DNA of 64,000 nt from Clostridiaceae bacterium Marseille-Q4145 (lineage in GTDB: Bacteria; Bacillota; Clostridia; Lachnospirales; Lachnospiraceae), in NCBI GenBank assembly GCA_018223365.1, contig JAGTTP010000001.1, positions 248,001-312,000 on the forward strand. Reading direction: 5' to 3'. The translations under genes were made by a program, and so were the position numbers. Shown here in pieces: positions 1 to 8,432 of the stretch. Position 1 is the stretch's first letter. The number at the start of each line of letters is the position of its first letter. Below the pieces are notes generated by a model. That model was not told the origin of the DNA. It searched no databases and saw only the letters and a list, made by a program, of their open reading frames with translations.

Positions 1-1353
1 AATAAGGAAGATTTTTTAGGTACTGAACCCATTGGAAAGCTGTTATTCCGACTTTCCATCCCCACGGTAGTCGCACAGCTCATTAACATGCTCTACAATA
101 TCGTAGACCGCATCTATATCGGACACATTCCCGGCGAGGGAAGTCTTGCCCTCACAGGCGTCGGCGTCTGTATGCCGATTATCATGATTGTATCGGCATT
201 TGCCGCACTCGTCAGCTCCGGCGGCGCACCGAGAGCCTCTATTTTTATGGGTAAAAAAGATCTGACATCCGCAGAAAAGATCTTAGGCAACTGTTTTGCA
301 CTGCAGATCATCATTTCCTGCATTTTGACCGCAATCCTGCTTCGATTTAATGAACCGCTTTTGCTGGCCTTTGGTGCAAGTTCCAACACCATCAACTATG
401 CAACCGCTTACATGCAGATTTATGCATTCGGAACGCTGTTCGTACAGCTGACCCTTGGCATGAATGCTTTCATCACTGCCCAGGGATTTACCACCATTTC
501 TATGGTCTCCGTCCTGATCGGTGCAGTCTGCAACATCATTCTGGATCCGGTGTTTATCTTCGGATTCCATATGGGCGTACAGGGAGCTGCCCTTGCAACG
601 GTTCTCTCCCAGGCAATTTCCTGCGTATGGGTCATCCGCTTTCTCTGCGGCAAGAAAACCCAGCTCCATATCCGTATCAATCATTTACGGCTGGAAGCTG
701 CAACCATTCTGCCCTGTATTTTCCTTGGTCTTGCTGCTTTCATCATGCAGGCAAGTGAGAGTGTCATCGCCGTGTGCTTCAACTCCTCCCTGCTTCGCTA
801 CGGCGGTGATATCGCAGTTGGAACCATGACGATCCTAACCAGTGTCATGCAGTTCGCCATGCTTCCGCTTCAGGGAATTGCCCAGGGTGCGCAGCCTATC
901 TCCAGTTATAATTACGGTGCAAAAAATGCAGACCGCGTGAAGAAAACCTTCCATCTGCTGCTTCGTACCTGCCTGACCTATTCCCTCCTTCTGTGGGTTG
1001 CCGTACAGCTGGTTCCTCAGGTATTCATCAGCATCTTCACCTCCGACGCTGACCTGATCGCCTTTGCCACACCGGCACTTCGCATTTATTTCGGAGGTCT
1101 GGGACTCTTCGGCATCCAGATTGCCTGCCAGATGACCTTTACTTCTCTGGGAAAAGCAGTCAACTCCATCGTCGTGGCTATTGTCCGGAAATTTGTCCTG
1201 CTGCTTCCGCTCATCTACCTGATGCCTCATGTGGTATCCGACCCCACCACCGGCGTCTATATGGCAGAGCCCATTGCAGATGTGATCGCTGTCACCTTTA
1301 CCTGCATTCTGTTTGCCGTTCAGTTTAAGAAAGCACTGGCAGAAATTCGGTAA
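1..1353 (+). CDS. MATE family efflux transporter (5' end outside window)
   Basis: The reading frame is open from base 1, and the residues before the first ATG at 88 (DFLGTEPIGKLLFRLSIPT) are a typical MATE N-terminus, so the true start lies just upstream of the window. About 450 residues are visible, close to the usual 12-TM MATE length, so only a few residues are missing. The protein is hydrophobic throughout, with the family-like stretches VDRIYIG near the start and PLQGIAQGAQPISSYNYGA in the second half. MATE proteins export drugs or metabolites across the inner membrane using Na+ or H+ gradients. The substrate cannot be read from sequence. It points toward the minus-strand accessory genes. 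Confidence 0.9.
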   Translation, partial: NKEDFLGTEPIGKLLFRLSIPTVVAQLINMLYNIVDRIYIGHIPGEGSLALTGVGVCMPIIMIVSAFAALVSSGGAPRASIFMGKKDLTSAEKILGNCFALQIIISCILTAILLRFNEPLLLAFGASSNTINYATAYMQIYAFGTLFVQLTLGMNAFITAQGFTTISMVSVLIGAVCNIILDPVFIFGFHMGVQGAALATVLSQAISCVWVIRFLCGKKTQLHIRINHLRLEAATILPCIFLGLAAFIMQASESVIAVCFNSSLLRYGGDIAVGTMTILTSVMQFAMLPLQGIAQGAQPISSYNYGAKNADRVKKTFHLLLRTCLTYSLLLWVAVQLVPQVFISIFTSDADLIAFATPALRIYFGGLGLFGIQIACQMTFTSLGKAVNSIVVAIVRKFVLLLPLIYLMPHVVSDPTTGVYMAEPIADVIAVTFTCILFAVQFKKALAEIR

Positions 1354-1379
1354 ATACCCGTCGTAAAAAATGAATAATT

Positions 1380-1423
1380 CCAGGTATACCGACTGCTGAA
1401 ATACAGGTGGTCGGTACATCTGG
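1380..1423. terminator. imperfect hairpin between convergent genes
   Basis: CCAG-N3-TACCGAC pairs with GTCGGTA-N3-CTGG across a 16-base gap. It lies between the MATE stop (1353) and the end of the minus-strand gene at 1449. There is no clear T-run on either side, so a termination role is a guess. Confidence 0.3.
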
Positions 1424-1448
1424 AACGCTCCTAGTACTATTTGAAAAC

Positions 1449-1967
1449 TTATTTTAATTTGACAAATGGATATTTTCCATAAATATCATCGTTATTCCAT
1501 TCCGCAATACTCATGACATCCACTTTATCAATCATTTTTATTCCTGTATCAAGGCTCTCCTGCAGTGAAAATGGAAGCAACGTTTTCATACGCCCTCTTA
1601 ACCTTTTTCTCATCGTAGAATCACTTCCAGGTGCTTCTACCACATAAATGTAATGTACTGGTTTTCGCTTACCCAAAAGATACAGATAGTGATAAGAATC
1701 ATAAAATTTTCGAATTACTGAACCTACCTTTTTATCTTCCATAGGATTAAATGGCTTGGTCTTATAACTAAGTTCCACCGCTTTTTCAGTGTTGGCATTT
1801 TTATATTCCATTATCACAACATTTTCGGAATTTTCAATCATAAAATCTGCATCTGAAAGCTGTACTTTTGCATCATGGTAAATCTGATGAAGTTGATCTG
1901 ATGCCCAAATAGCCTGCGAACAATCCAATCCATACTCTTCATTTTCATCGGTAAAAATTTTTTTCAT
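1449..1967 (-). CDS. small PD-(D/E)XK-like protein paired with ABC ATPase
   Basis: A 172-residue protein from the ATG at 1967, chosen because GAGG overlapping the stop of the upstream ATPase gene sits about 8 bases before it; an in-frame ATG at 1997 also exists. I do not recognise a named family. Counting from the 1997 Met, the stretch around D51 followed by E64-Y-K66 on a hydrophobic strand (VVIMEYK) fits the core of a PD-(D/E)XK nuclease fold, with E20 as a possible further acidic ligand. The gene follows the ATPase gene by 10 bases, so the two products are probably made together. ATPase-plus-nuclease pairs of this shape are common in phage defence. The nuclease assignment is inferred from motif spacing only. 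Confidence 0.55.
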   Translation of the reverse strand: MKKIFTDENEEYGLDCSQAIWASDQLHQIYHDAKVQLSDADFMIENSENVVIMEYKNANTEKAVELSYKTKPFNPMEDKKVGSVIRKFYDSYHYLYLLGKRKPVHYIYVVEAPGSDSTMRKRLRGRMKTLLPFSLQESLDTGIKMIDKVDVMSIAEWNNDDIYGKYPFVKLK

Positions 1968-1977
1968 TTTCATTTCC

Positions 1978-3078
1978 TCAAAGCCGATATACTTCATCCA
2001 GTAAACTATTATCAGCCATCATGATGTGATTGGCTTCCAGATCCTCCATCCTGTATGCAGAATTACTGTAAACTTCCTCTTCACCTGTTTCTTCATTTTT
2101 TTCTGACATGTCTTTTAATGAATCTGGTAATTCCGATGTGCCCTTATATAAATTATGGAACATCACCTGCTCTCTATTTTTACGCCGGATTTCCAAATAT
2201 TTTGCAAAATTATAGCTATGTGTTGCAACAAATATCTGCACACCATTTTCCTGCAGTTTAAGCAAAACTCCTGCAACCAGTGGATACAATTCCGGATTCA
2301 AATTTGCCTCTGGCTCATCCCATAACAAAACTGATCCTTTTTCAAGTAATCCATTTCGTATCAGTTTCCAAAGCAATCCCAGTTTCCGTAAGCCTTCCGC
2401 TTCCAATGAGAAATCAATCTTTCTTCCATCTTTTTTTAACACATAAAATACATCGTCTTCCTGTATAACCGTTCCATCAATCGCTGCACTTAATTCATCA
2501 AGAATTGCTTTGCATGATTCCGGTATTTCTCTTGTTTCCGGAAGGGAGGCATTTACTACAATATCTATCTGCGTCCCATCAAATGGCATAGTATATTTTT
2601 GATTCATTGCAAGAAATCCCTTTGAATGAGAAAGCATTTCTGTTGTTGGAATATATACCGACGGAATATTCAACCCTAACCAGTCTTCATATCCTAAAAT
2701 TTTTTCATGCGTCAGACTATCTTCAAATACGTGTGTCCCATCAGATACTTTATAGTAACAATAGTCACTTTCTGTATTTTTCAGCATCTCTGAATTTTTC
2801 AAATTATTAGAAAAAAAATCTAACAATCTCTTTGTTTTTCCTGGATTTGTCTTTTCAAACGACCACTGTGTTGCTGCATAAATCATTTTAAGAATTGTCG
2901 TTTTTCCTACACCATTTTCACCTATCAATACGTTAATTCCATTGCAAAAGCCTAAATGAAATGCATCTGAAATTTTATCTCCTGTTTTTACTTCCCCTAT
3001 TTTACAATCCCCATTATTTTTCCGCCATTGTCTCTGAAAGACCATCACATTTAAAATATCTATTGATTTAATCGCCAT
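1978..3078 (-). CDS. AAA/ABC-type ATPase (AAA15/OLD-like), defence-type
   Basis: A 366-residue soluble ATPase. Walker A is GENGVGKT (residues 53-60), a degenerate ABC-signature-like SLEAEGLRKLG lies at about 224, Walker B LLWDEPEANLNPE at 251-263 and the switch His in ATHSYN at about 287. This Rad50/SMC-like ATPase arrangement, without a coiled-coil insertion, is seen in AAA15/AAA21 proteins of OLD, PARIS, Septu and retron-type defence systems. The C-terminus shows no TOPRIM motif, so it is not a full OLD nuclease. The ATG at 3078 has AGAGGG 8 bases upstream. It is followed by the small PD-(D/E)XK-like gene. The flanks are A+T richer than the rest of the window, which fits an acquired module. 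The role in defence is inferred. Confidence 0.75.
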   Translation of the reverse strand: MAIKSIDILNVMVFQRQWRKNNGDCKIGEVKTGDKISDAFHLGFCNGINVLIGENGVGKTTILKMIYAATQWSFEKTNPGKTKRLLDFFSNNLKNSEMLKNTESDYCYYKVSDGTHVFEDSLTHEKILGYEDWLGLNIPSVYIPTTEMLSHSKGFLAMNQKYTMPFDGTQIDIVVNASLPETREIPESCKAILDELSAAIDGTVIQEDDVFYVLKKDGRKIDFSLEAEGLRKLGLLWKLIRNGLLEKGSVLLWDEPEANLNPELYPLVAGVLLKLQENGVQIFVATHSYNFAKYLEIRRKNREQVMFHNLYKGTSELPDSLKDMSEKNEETGEEEVYSNSAYRMEDLEANHIMMADNSLLDEVYRL

Positions 3079-3145
3079 ATTTTTACCCTCTGATTATTAA
3101 GTATGCGGTTTTATTGTGCCATAAATCAAAACTAAACTCAATATC

Positions 3146-3715
3146 TCATTGTATTATTTCAAATAAATGAATATATCTCTTTGTCTTCTCCATCACATCT
3201 GTCAGCAACTCCAGGTTTTTCATGGTATCCGGTGTTTCGATTGAGTGATTTGCTTCTTCATATACATAAATTGATACTTTCTGCTGCTCTGAAAGCCGTA
3301 CCACCTCTTCCGTATTGCTCCACGGATCTTTCGTTCCTATAAATGCAATGGCATTCTCATGTGGGAATACATAGGTCTGTTTCAGCGGAGTATACAGAAC
3401 CTGCCGGCACGGAATTTTGTATTTCCATGCATAATTGGACGCGATAATCGTTCCCACGCTCTTTGATACAAACAGAATCTCACTGTATTTTCCAAAATCC
3501 ACTTTTGACAGCTGCTGCTCTGCCTGTGCATACAACGCTTCAAACGCCTGCTGCATCTTCTGCTCATCTCCACGGATATTTCTGCCATCATAGGAATAAG
3601 AAAGCGAAATACACTCCTCATATCCACATTCCTGTGTCAGCTTTCTTGCATAATAAAGCAATGGTTTGTCACAGTGATAACCAATTCCCGGGAAAAATAT
3701 GGCTAACTTTTTCAT
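3146..3715 (-). CDS. alpha/beta-hydrolase-fold protein
   Basis: A protein of 189 residues from the ATG at 3715, preferred over the ATG pair at 3730/3727 because GGAGG sits 5 bases before it. The N-terminus KKLAIFFPGIGYHCDKPL looks like the first strand and oxyanion loop of an alpha/beta hydrolase. The nucleophile elbow is the variant SKSVGT (Ser86), followed by candidate Asp130 (GTKDPW) and His157 (EANHSIE). The canonical first Gly of GxSxG is Ser here. Its substrate is unknown. The upstream XRE regulator gene ends at 3727, so the two are probably co-transcribed. Confidence 0.6.
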   Translation of the reverse strand: MKKLAIFFPGIGYHCDKPLLYYARKLTQECGYEECISLSYSYDGRNIRGDEQKMQQAFEALYAQAEQQLSKVDFGKYSEILFVSKSVGTIIASNYAWKYKIPCRQVLYTPLKQTYVFPHENAIAFIGTKDPWSNTEEVVRLSEQQKVSIYVYEEANHSIETPDTMKNLELLTDVMEKTKRYIHLFEIIQ

Positions 3716-3726
3716 TTGTTCCTCCA

Positions 3727-4275
3727 TCATTTCTCAATCCGAATCCAAAAATCATCTTCTGCCATCCGGCCTTCTGTTTTCTGAATAATCAGATACAGAT
3801 CGTAAAAAGGTACTCCGATATCTTTCAATACAAGCTTCATTTTATCCCTTGTCTTGGGAAAGCATCTGGATTCCAAAAATTCCCGATAATCATCGATATC
3901 CGGATTTTGATTACTTCCAAATGCCCAAAACATAATATTGTCTGCATAATTTTTTATCCGAACAATCTGCTTCACTTCATCCACATCAATCAATGTACAG
4001 ACTTTATTTTTATACATGTACCACATACGCACTGGTAACTCTTTGGGCAGAATTTCAAACTGCAATGCATACTCCGGATCGTGAATCAACATCTGAAGGA
4101 GTAAAATGACAGGCCCTTTCACCTGCATATTTCCCCTCTCCCAGCGCTCCACTGTTGGTTTGGAACTTCCAATTAGCTGTGCAAATTCTTTTTGCGTCAA
4201 TCCTAATTGCTTCCTTACAGTTTTAATTTCTTCTGATGTTACATATTCATTTACCGCAAATTGTCTTGTTTTCAT
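3727..4275 (-). CDS. XRE/HTH transcriptional regulator
   Basis: 182 residues from the ATG at 4275 (GGAG about 11 bases upstream); a TTG at 4296 is the alternative. Residues 15-50 form a helix-turn-helix of the XRE/MqsA type (GLTQKEFAQLIGSSKPTVERW). The C-terminal 120 residues, ending RTRDKMKL-like then EGRMAEDDFWI, resemble a domain I have seen on HTH proteins in Firmicutes toxin-antitoxin-like loci, but I cannot name it with certainty. The next gene is the alpha/beta-hydrolase. A perfect 16-bp inverted repeat upstream (4345-4395) is a likely autoregulatory operator. Confidence 0.7.
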   Translation of the reverse strand: MKTRQFAVNEYVTSEEIKTVRKQLGLTQKEFAQLIGSSKPTVERWERGNMQVKGPVILLLQMLIHDPEYALQFEILPKELPVRMWYMYKNKVCTLIDVDEVKQIVRIKNYADNIMFWAFGSNQNPDIDDYREFLESRCFPKTRDKMKLVLKDIGVPFYDLYLIIQKTEGRMAEDDFWIRIEK

Positions 4276-4319
4276 ATTCTTATTCTCCAAACCCAATCGC
4301 TTTTCTATAACATATCATG

Positions 4320-4325
4320 ATTATA
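4320..4325 (-). promoter_or_regulatory. -10 box of the XRE gene promoter
   Basis: TATAAT on the minus strand, 45 bases before the ATG at 4275. TGGTTA 18 bases further upstream could be the -35 and lies at the edge of the 4345-4395 palindrome. Confidence 0.5.
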
Positions 4326-4344
4326 TCCATTTGTAAATAAAATT

Positions 4345-4395
4345 AACCATCAAAATGATTGTTTGTTTTTCAAAAAAGTAATCATTTTGATGGTT
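4345..4395. promoter_or_regulatory. perfect 16-bp inverted repeat, probable XRE operator
   Basis: Arms 4345-4360 and 4380-4395 are exact reverse complements (AACCATCAAAATGATT) with a 19-base spacer. It overlaps the -35 side of the XRE promoter, which suggests repressor binding. It could also act as a terminator for the gene at 4432-4986, but the downstream strand has only a weak T-run (AATTTTATTT). Confidence 0.55.
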
Positions 4396-4431
4396 TTAAG
4401 CTTTTTCAATGTTAAGATAAGTTATATAATA

Positions 4432-4986
4432 TCACCTGATGCTCCACAAAATACAATCAATTTTCTTTACATCTGATATCCATTCATAATTCGGCAATGT
4501 TTCATCAAATACCTTGATACACTCGTTCGCTTTATCCGTTTTCAAGAAATCAGCGTAAAACTTTTCGATATCCGCATATAATGCCATCGCATTTTCCAGC
4601 TTTTCCTTTTTTGTTGCTCCTTCAAGTTTCAAATTCAGATTCTGTACCACATAACGATCCCATATAGGTTTCTCCGGAAATATAGATGCAAGCATTTTGC
4701 TGGAAAAGGATGGTTCAATATTCCCTGTTGTCTCATATAAATATGTAATAATATTTGAAAATGTCGGTATTTCAGATTTTACTTGTTCAAAGTACTCATA
4801 ATATATGTTTCTCCAGGCTTCATTTCTCCTGATTAGATAAAAACTATTGAATGATTTCTGAAAATCCGAATCCTTAGATAGATCTGTTTTCTTCACTCGA
4901 TCCATAATATATTGGTATTTATCAAGTCCCAGACTCGCAGCCAGCCGATTCTGGAATACTTGATTTACGTCAAAATTCATGTTCAT
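4432..4986 (-). CDS. hypothetical protein, possibly HhH-glycosylase-like
   Basis: A protein of 184 residues from the ATG at 4986, which has AAGGTG about 9 bases upstream; a GTG at 4998 is the alternative. It is soluble and mainly helical by composition. The segment SFSSKMLASIFPEKPIWDRYVVQNL recalls small families related to the helix-hairpin-helix 8-oxoguanine glycosylase fold, in which an SFASK..PIWD stretch precedes the HhH-like region. I do not see a clear catalytic Lys/Asp pair, so enzyme function is not claimed. It belongs to the same A+T-richer patch as the ATPase module. Confidence 0.45.
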   Translation of the reverse strand: MNMNFDVNQVFQNRLAASLGLDKYQYIMDRVKKTDLSKDSDFQKSFNSFYLIRRNEAWRNIYYEYFEQVKSEIPTFSNIITYLYETTGNIEPSFSSKMLASIFPEKPIWDRYVVQNLNLKLEGATKKEKLENAMALYADIEKFYADFLKTDKANECIKVFDETLPNYEWISDVKKIDCILWSIR

Positions 4987-5029
4987 TATCTGTTTCACCT
5001 TTTATCTTCCGAGTCCTTCGTCAGTACAC

Positions 5030-5788
5030 TTACCTTATACATTTTCTTAAGCTTTCAAATACTCTGCCCATCCTTTCACGGGCGTCTTCGTAAAACTCTC
5101 TCTGAATTGCCAGAAGTTCTTCTTTCCCAAACTCCCGCTTCTCAATATAGGCACCATACCAGAGTTCGATCTGCAACGCCTCATACCCAAGTCCCTGCCG
5201 TCCATAATGCCTGGTAATATAACCGCCTGCATATTCCTGATTGCATTTTACCGAAAATCCCTGATCTGAACATAACTGCTCCATCTTCTTTAAAAATTCA
5301 TCCGAACAGCTTGTTCCAAAACAGCTTCCCAATAAAATATCTGCTCCAAAATTCAGACCAAAACTATGTAAATCCAGCAAATACACCTTTGAAAAATGCT
5401 TCTTCTTTTCCGTCAGAAGCTGTTCCAGCCGCTGATGGTATGGCAGATAAAAGTTATCTATACGTTCTTGCATTTCCTTCTCATCCGGCAGTACCTCATA
5501 CATCTCATCATCCTGGGTGGTATGGGTGTAGATAAGATTCGTCTTATAAGAATCGCCTTCTCTGATCCTGTCCCTGTTCACATCAATCACATACCGATTC
5601 ACCGGGTTTATCAGGACTGTATATTGCTGTTCCCGCAGAAAATCATAAAAGTCCGGCAAATACCAGTCACTGTTTGGCAGAACTAGATCTTTCTTCAGTT
5701 TTGCTTTCATCTCCGGTGGAATCCAGATACCGCTATGCGGAATGCTGATGACTACAGGATGTTTATGTATGAATTCGTTATATATCAT
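5030..5788 (-). CDS. N-formylglutamate amidohydrolase family protein
   Basis: A 252-residue metallohydrolase-like protein. The N-terminal HPVVISIPHSG and the later YVIDVNRDR and LLDLHSFG are hallmark segments of the FGase family, which cleaves N-formylglutamate (last step of one histidine degradation route) or related N-acyl amino acids. The ATG at 5788 is preferred because GAGGAG lies 10 bases upstream; the longer GTG start at 5833 lacks such a site. No hut genes are nearby, so the physiological substrate is open. Confidence 0.85.
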   Translation of the reverse strand: MIYNEFIHKHPVVISIPHSGIWIPPEMKAKLKKDLVLPNSDWYLPDFYDFLREQQYTVLINPVNRYVIDVNRDRIREGDSYKTNLIYTHTTQDDEMYEVLPDEKEMQERIDNFYLPYHQRLEQLLTEKKKHFSKVYLLDLHSFGLNFGADILLGSCFGTSCSDEFLKKMEQLCSDQGFSVKCNQEYAGGYITRHYGRQGLGYEALQIELWYGAYIEKREFGKEELLAIQREFYEDARERMGRVFESLRKCIR

Positions 5789-5884
5789 TGTCCGATGCTC
5801 CTCAAAGTATCCTCTATTTGAAAAAACTGCCACAGTAAATAAAATTTACAAGAATCTCACTTCTCTTTTACACCTTCCTGCTAG

Positions 5885-5913
5885 TACATTTTACATGACT
5901 ATATCATAATGTA
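5885..5913. promoter_or_regulatory. imperfect dyad upstream of the GG-leader peptide
   Basis: TACATT...ATGA-CTATA-TCAT-AATGTA forms an interrupted palindrome about 60 bases before the peptide ATG. No good -35/-10 pair is visible here, which would fit an activator-dependent promoter, but this is only a candidate site. Confidence 0.25.
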
Positions 5914-5973
5914 TTTGACGATCCAAAAGAACTACAGTTCACAAATTTCATTTATCAAAGGAGATCACAGATT

Positions 5974-6156
5974 ATGAATACTTTTAAAGTTATGACCCAG
6001 AGTGAAATGGAAACTGTTAACGGCGGAATGTTTTTTCTCCCCAGATTATTTGCAAAAATGATGATCTATTTTATAAAAGATACTGGTAATCACGGTCGTT
6101 GTACTCCGAACAATCCCAGATACGAATACAACGATGCAACCCGCGTAGGACGGTAG
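5974..6156 (+). CDS. double-glycine-leader peptide (bacteriocin/RiPP precursor)
   Basis: A 60-residue peptide with AAAGGAG 10 bases before its ATG. Residues 1-18 form a classic C39-type leader ending in Gly17-Gly18, with the expected E-M-x-x-V-x-GG spacing (SEMETVNGG). The predicted 42-residue core starts MFFLPRLFAKMMIYF, an amphipathic/hydrophobic segment, then turns polar and basic, with one Cys at about residue 43 (HGRCTP) and C-terminal VGR. A single Cys rules out an internal disulfide. The adjacent gene encodes the matching C39-peptidase exporter. It is probably a class II bacteriocin or signalling peptide. No immunity gene is visible. Confidence 0.8.
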   Translation: MNTFKVMTQSEMETVNGGMFFLPRLFAKMMIYFIKDTGNHGRCTPNNPRYEYNDATRVGR

Positions 6157-6220
6157 TCTTTCATAAACTGCTGAAATAGCTTTTATCATTTATATCCGGA
6201 TCGTCGAGAAATATAAAAAT

Positions 6221-6257
6221 AAAAGACCAGCCCAATCTGTTTGACGCTGGTCTTTTT
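6221..6257 (+). terminator. rho-independent terminator/attenuator between peptide and exporter
   Basis: AAAAGACCAGC (6221-6231) pairs exactly with GCTGGTCTTTT (6246-6256) and runs into a T-rich tail. Placed between the peptide and exporter genes, it would let peptide mRNA exceed exporter mRNA. Confidence 0.85.
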
Positions 6258-6287
6258 ATTTCATAACAAATACAGGAGCGCAAAGCT

Positions 6288-8432
6288 ATGACCCTTCACA
6301 AACAACACTATTTATGTATAAAGCAACACGATACCACTGACTGCGGTCCTGCATGTCTGGCAATCATTGCAAAACAATATGGTCTTGATCTCTCTCTGGC
6401 TAAAATCCGCTCACTGGCAGGTACTGACAGACAGGGCACTTCTCTGTTCAGTCTTGCAAAAACTGCTGAAAAACTGGGATTCAAAGCAACCGGTGTCAAA
6501 GGGGATAAAGAGGCTTTTCTGGCAGGATTTCCAACACCTGCCATTGCTCATGTAGTGGTCGATGACAATTTGCTCCATTACATCGTTGTCGAAGAAGTTA
6601 ATGAACAAAAAATTATCGTTTCCGATCCTGCAAAAGGAATCATTACTTATACGCCAGAAGATTTTTTCAATATCTGGACGGGCGCCCTGCTTCTTCTTCA
6701 ACCAGATAAACAGTTTCAGAAAGGTCATTTTTCTACTTCTCCCATCCAATTTTTTCTCCAGTTAGTAAGGGAACAGAAAAAGACTCTCATCCCCATATTT
6801 TTTCTGTCGTTACTGGTCACCGGCTCCGGTATAATTGGCGCTTTTTATTATCAGTATATTATAGATATCGCTGTCCACAGTAATGCTCTGCAAAAACTCA
6901 ATGCTTTTACAGCTGGAATCATTTTTCTCTATCTTCTCATGCAGGGGATTTCTTTTATTCGCGGACAATTAATTATTCATTTGAGCAATCACCTGGATAC
7001 CGCACTCGTATTGAAAAGCTATATCCATGCGACTAATCTTCCTATGAATTTTTTTGAATATAGAAAAACCGGGGAAATCATTTCCCGGTTTACAGATGCT
7101 GCTCTGGCAAGAGATGCCATTTCTCAGGGTGCGATTACCATTCTGATTGATCTGGTTATGGCAATTATCGGTGGAATCATGTTATATATGGAAAGCCCTG
7201 TTCTGCTCGGTATCGCATCTGTTCTGCTGATTCTCTATGCTGTAATTGCTTTCTCTTTTGCACGCCCTCTGAAAAAGCACAATGAAAAAATTATGAATGA
7301 TAATTCTCTTTTTAATGCACATGTCATCGAATCCATCAATGGAGAAGAAACACTGAAAACACTCCATGCAGAATCTGATTTCGGAAAAAAAGGCACAGAT
7401 TTGTTCGAAAAACTTCTATCCAGTGTTCTTCGTGGAAATACCATTTCCAATGCACAGACTACATTGACCGATACAACCGCATTCATTGGCGAAGTACTGA
7501 TTCTGTGGGCAGGCACTGTTATGACAATTACAGGTACCATGACTATAGGAAAACTTATGACTTTTGTAGCATTGCTTACTTATTTTCTGACTCCTATTCA
7601 AAATATCATTAACTTCCAGCCACAGCTGCAGACTGCTTTTGTTTCCATTGAACGGCTTTTGGATATACTGGAATTGACACCGGAACCGTCTGCAGAGGAA
7701 CAGAAACTTTCTGTTTCTGGAAAAGATATTGAGTTCTCAAATGTTGATTTTCGCTACGGTTCACATCAGCTTATTCTTCACAATATCAATCTGCATATCA
7801 CATCCGGTGAAAAAATTGCGATTGTGGGTGAAAGCGGATGTGGAAAAACTACGCTTGTCAAACTTCTTCTACGGCTTTTTGACTTTGAAAGCGGCAATAT
7901 TCGGATCGGTGAACACGATCTTCGCTCTCTTTCCGCACAGTCTCTTCGCAGCCAGATCGCTTATGTATCTCAAAACATTGTTTTCTTCAGTGGCAGTATC
8001 CGTGAAAATCTGGAAATGGGAATCGGGAAAATACAGGAAAAGGAACTTGATCAAATCTGTGAATTGTGCAGTATCAAATCCTTTATTGATTCTCTTCCTC
8101 TCCGCTATGATTCGTCTGTCGGTGAAAATGGAGATTCCCTCTCCGGCGGTCAGAAGCAGCGGCTTGCCATTGCCCGCGCACTGCTTCGATACCCTTCTGT
8201 CCTGATTCTTGATGAAGCAACCAGCCATCTGGATTCTATTGCCGAGTCCGCCATTCAGAAAATGTTGAACGGACTGCCCACTTCCATGACTGTCATTATA
8301 ATCGCTCATCGACTGAATACCATTAAAAACTGCGATCGGATTGTCGTAATGGATCACGGCACCATTGCAGAACAAGGAACACATCAGGAATTGTTAGCGC
8401 AGAAAGGAATCTATTGGAAATTATGGAAATAA
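6288..8432 (+). CDS. C39-peptidase ABC exporter (bacteriocin processing/transport)
   Basis: A 714-residue PCAT-type protein. The N-terminal C39 peptidase (about 1-130) has catalytic Cys19 in HDTTDCGPACLA, oxyanion Gln13, His97 (LLHYIV) and Asp113 (SDPAKG). A six-helix ABC exporter membrane domain spans about 155-440. The nucleotide-binding domain has Walker A ESGCGKTT (about 514), signature LSGGQKQR (about 617), Walker B VLILDEATSHLD (about 638) and H-loop IAHRL. Such proteins cut leaders after Gly-Gly while exporting the core. CAGGAG precedes the ATG. The last 22 bases overlap the 3' end of the convergent nitrogenase-like gene. Confidence 0.95.
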   Translation: MTLHKQHYLCIKQHDTTDCGPACLAIIAKQYGLDLSLAKIRSLAGTDRQGTSLFSLAKTAEKLGFKATGVKGDKEAFLAGFPTPAIAHVVVDDNLLHYIVVEEVNEQKIIVSDPAKGIITYTPEDFFNIWTGALLLLQPDKQFQKGHFSTSPIQFFLQLVREQKKTLIPIFFLSLLVTGSGIIGAFYYQYIIDIAVHSNALQKLNAFTAGIIFLYLLMQGISFIRGQLIIHLSNHLDTALVLKSYIHATNLPMNFFEYRKTGEIISRFTDAALARDAISQGAITILIDLVMAIIGGIMLYMESPVLLGIASVLLILYAVIAFSFARPLKKHNEKIMNDNSLFNAHVIESINGEETLKTLHAESDFGKKGTDLFEKLLSSVLRGNTISNAQTTLTDTTAFIGEVLILWAGTVMTITGTMTIGKLMTFVALLTYFLTPIQNIINFQPQLQTAFVSIERLLDILELTPEPSAEEQKLSVSGKDIEFSNVDFRYGSHQLILHNINLHITSGEKIAIVGESGCGKTTLVKLLLRLFDFESGNIRIGEHDLRSLSAQSLRSQIAYVSQNIVFFSGSIRENLEMGIGKIQEKELDQICELCSIKSFIDSLPLRYDSSVGENGDSLSGGQKQRLAIARALLRYPSVLILDEATSHLDSIAESAIQKMLNGLPTSMTVIIIAHRLNTIKNCDRIVVMDHGTIAEQGTHQELLAQKGIYWKLWK

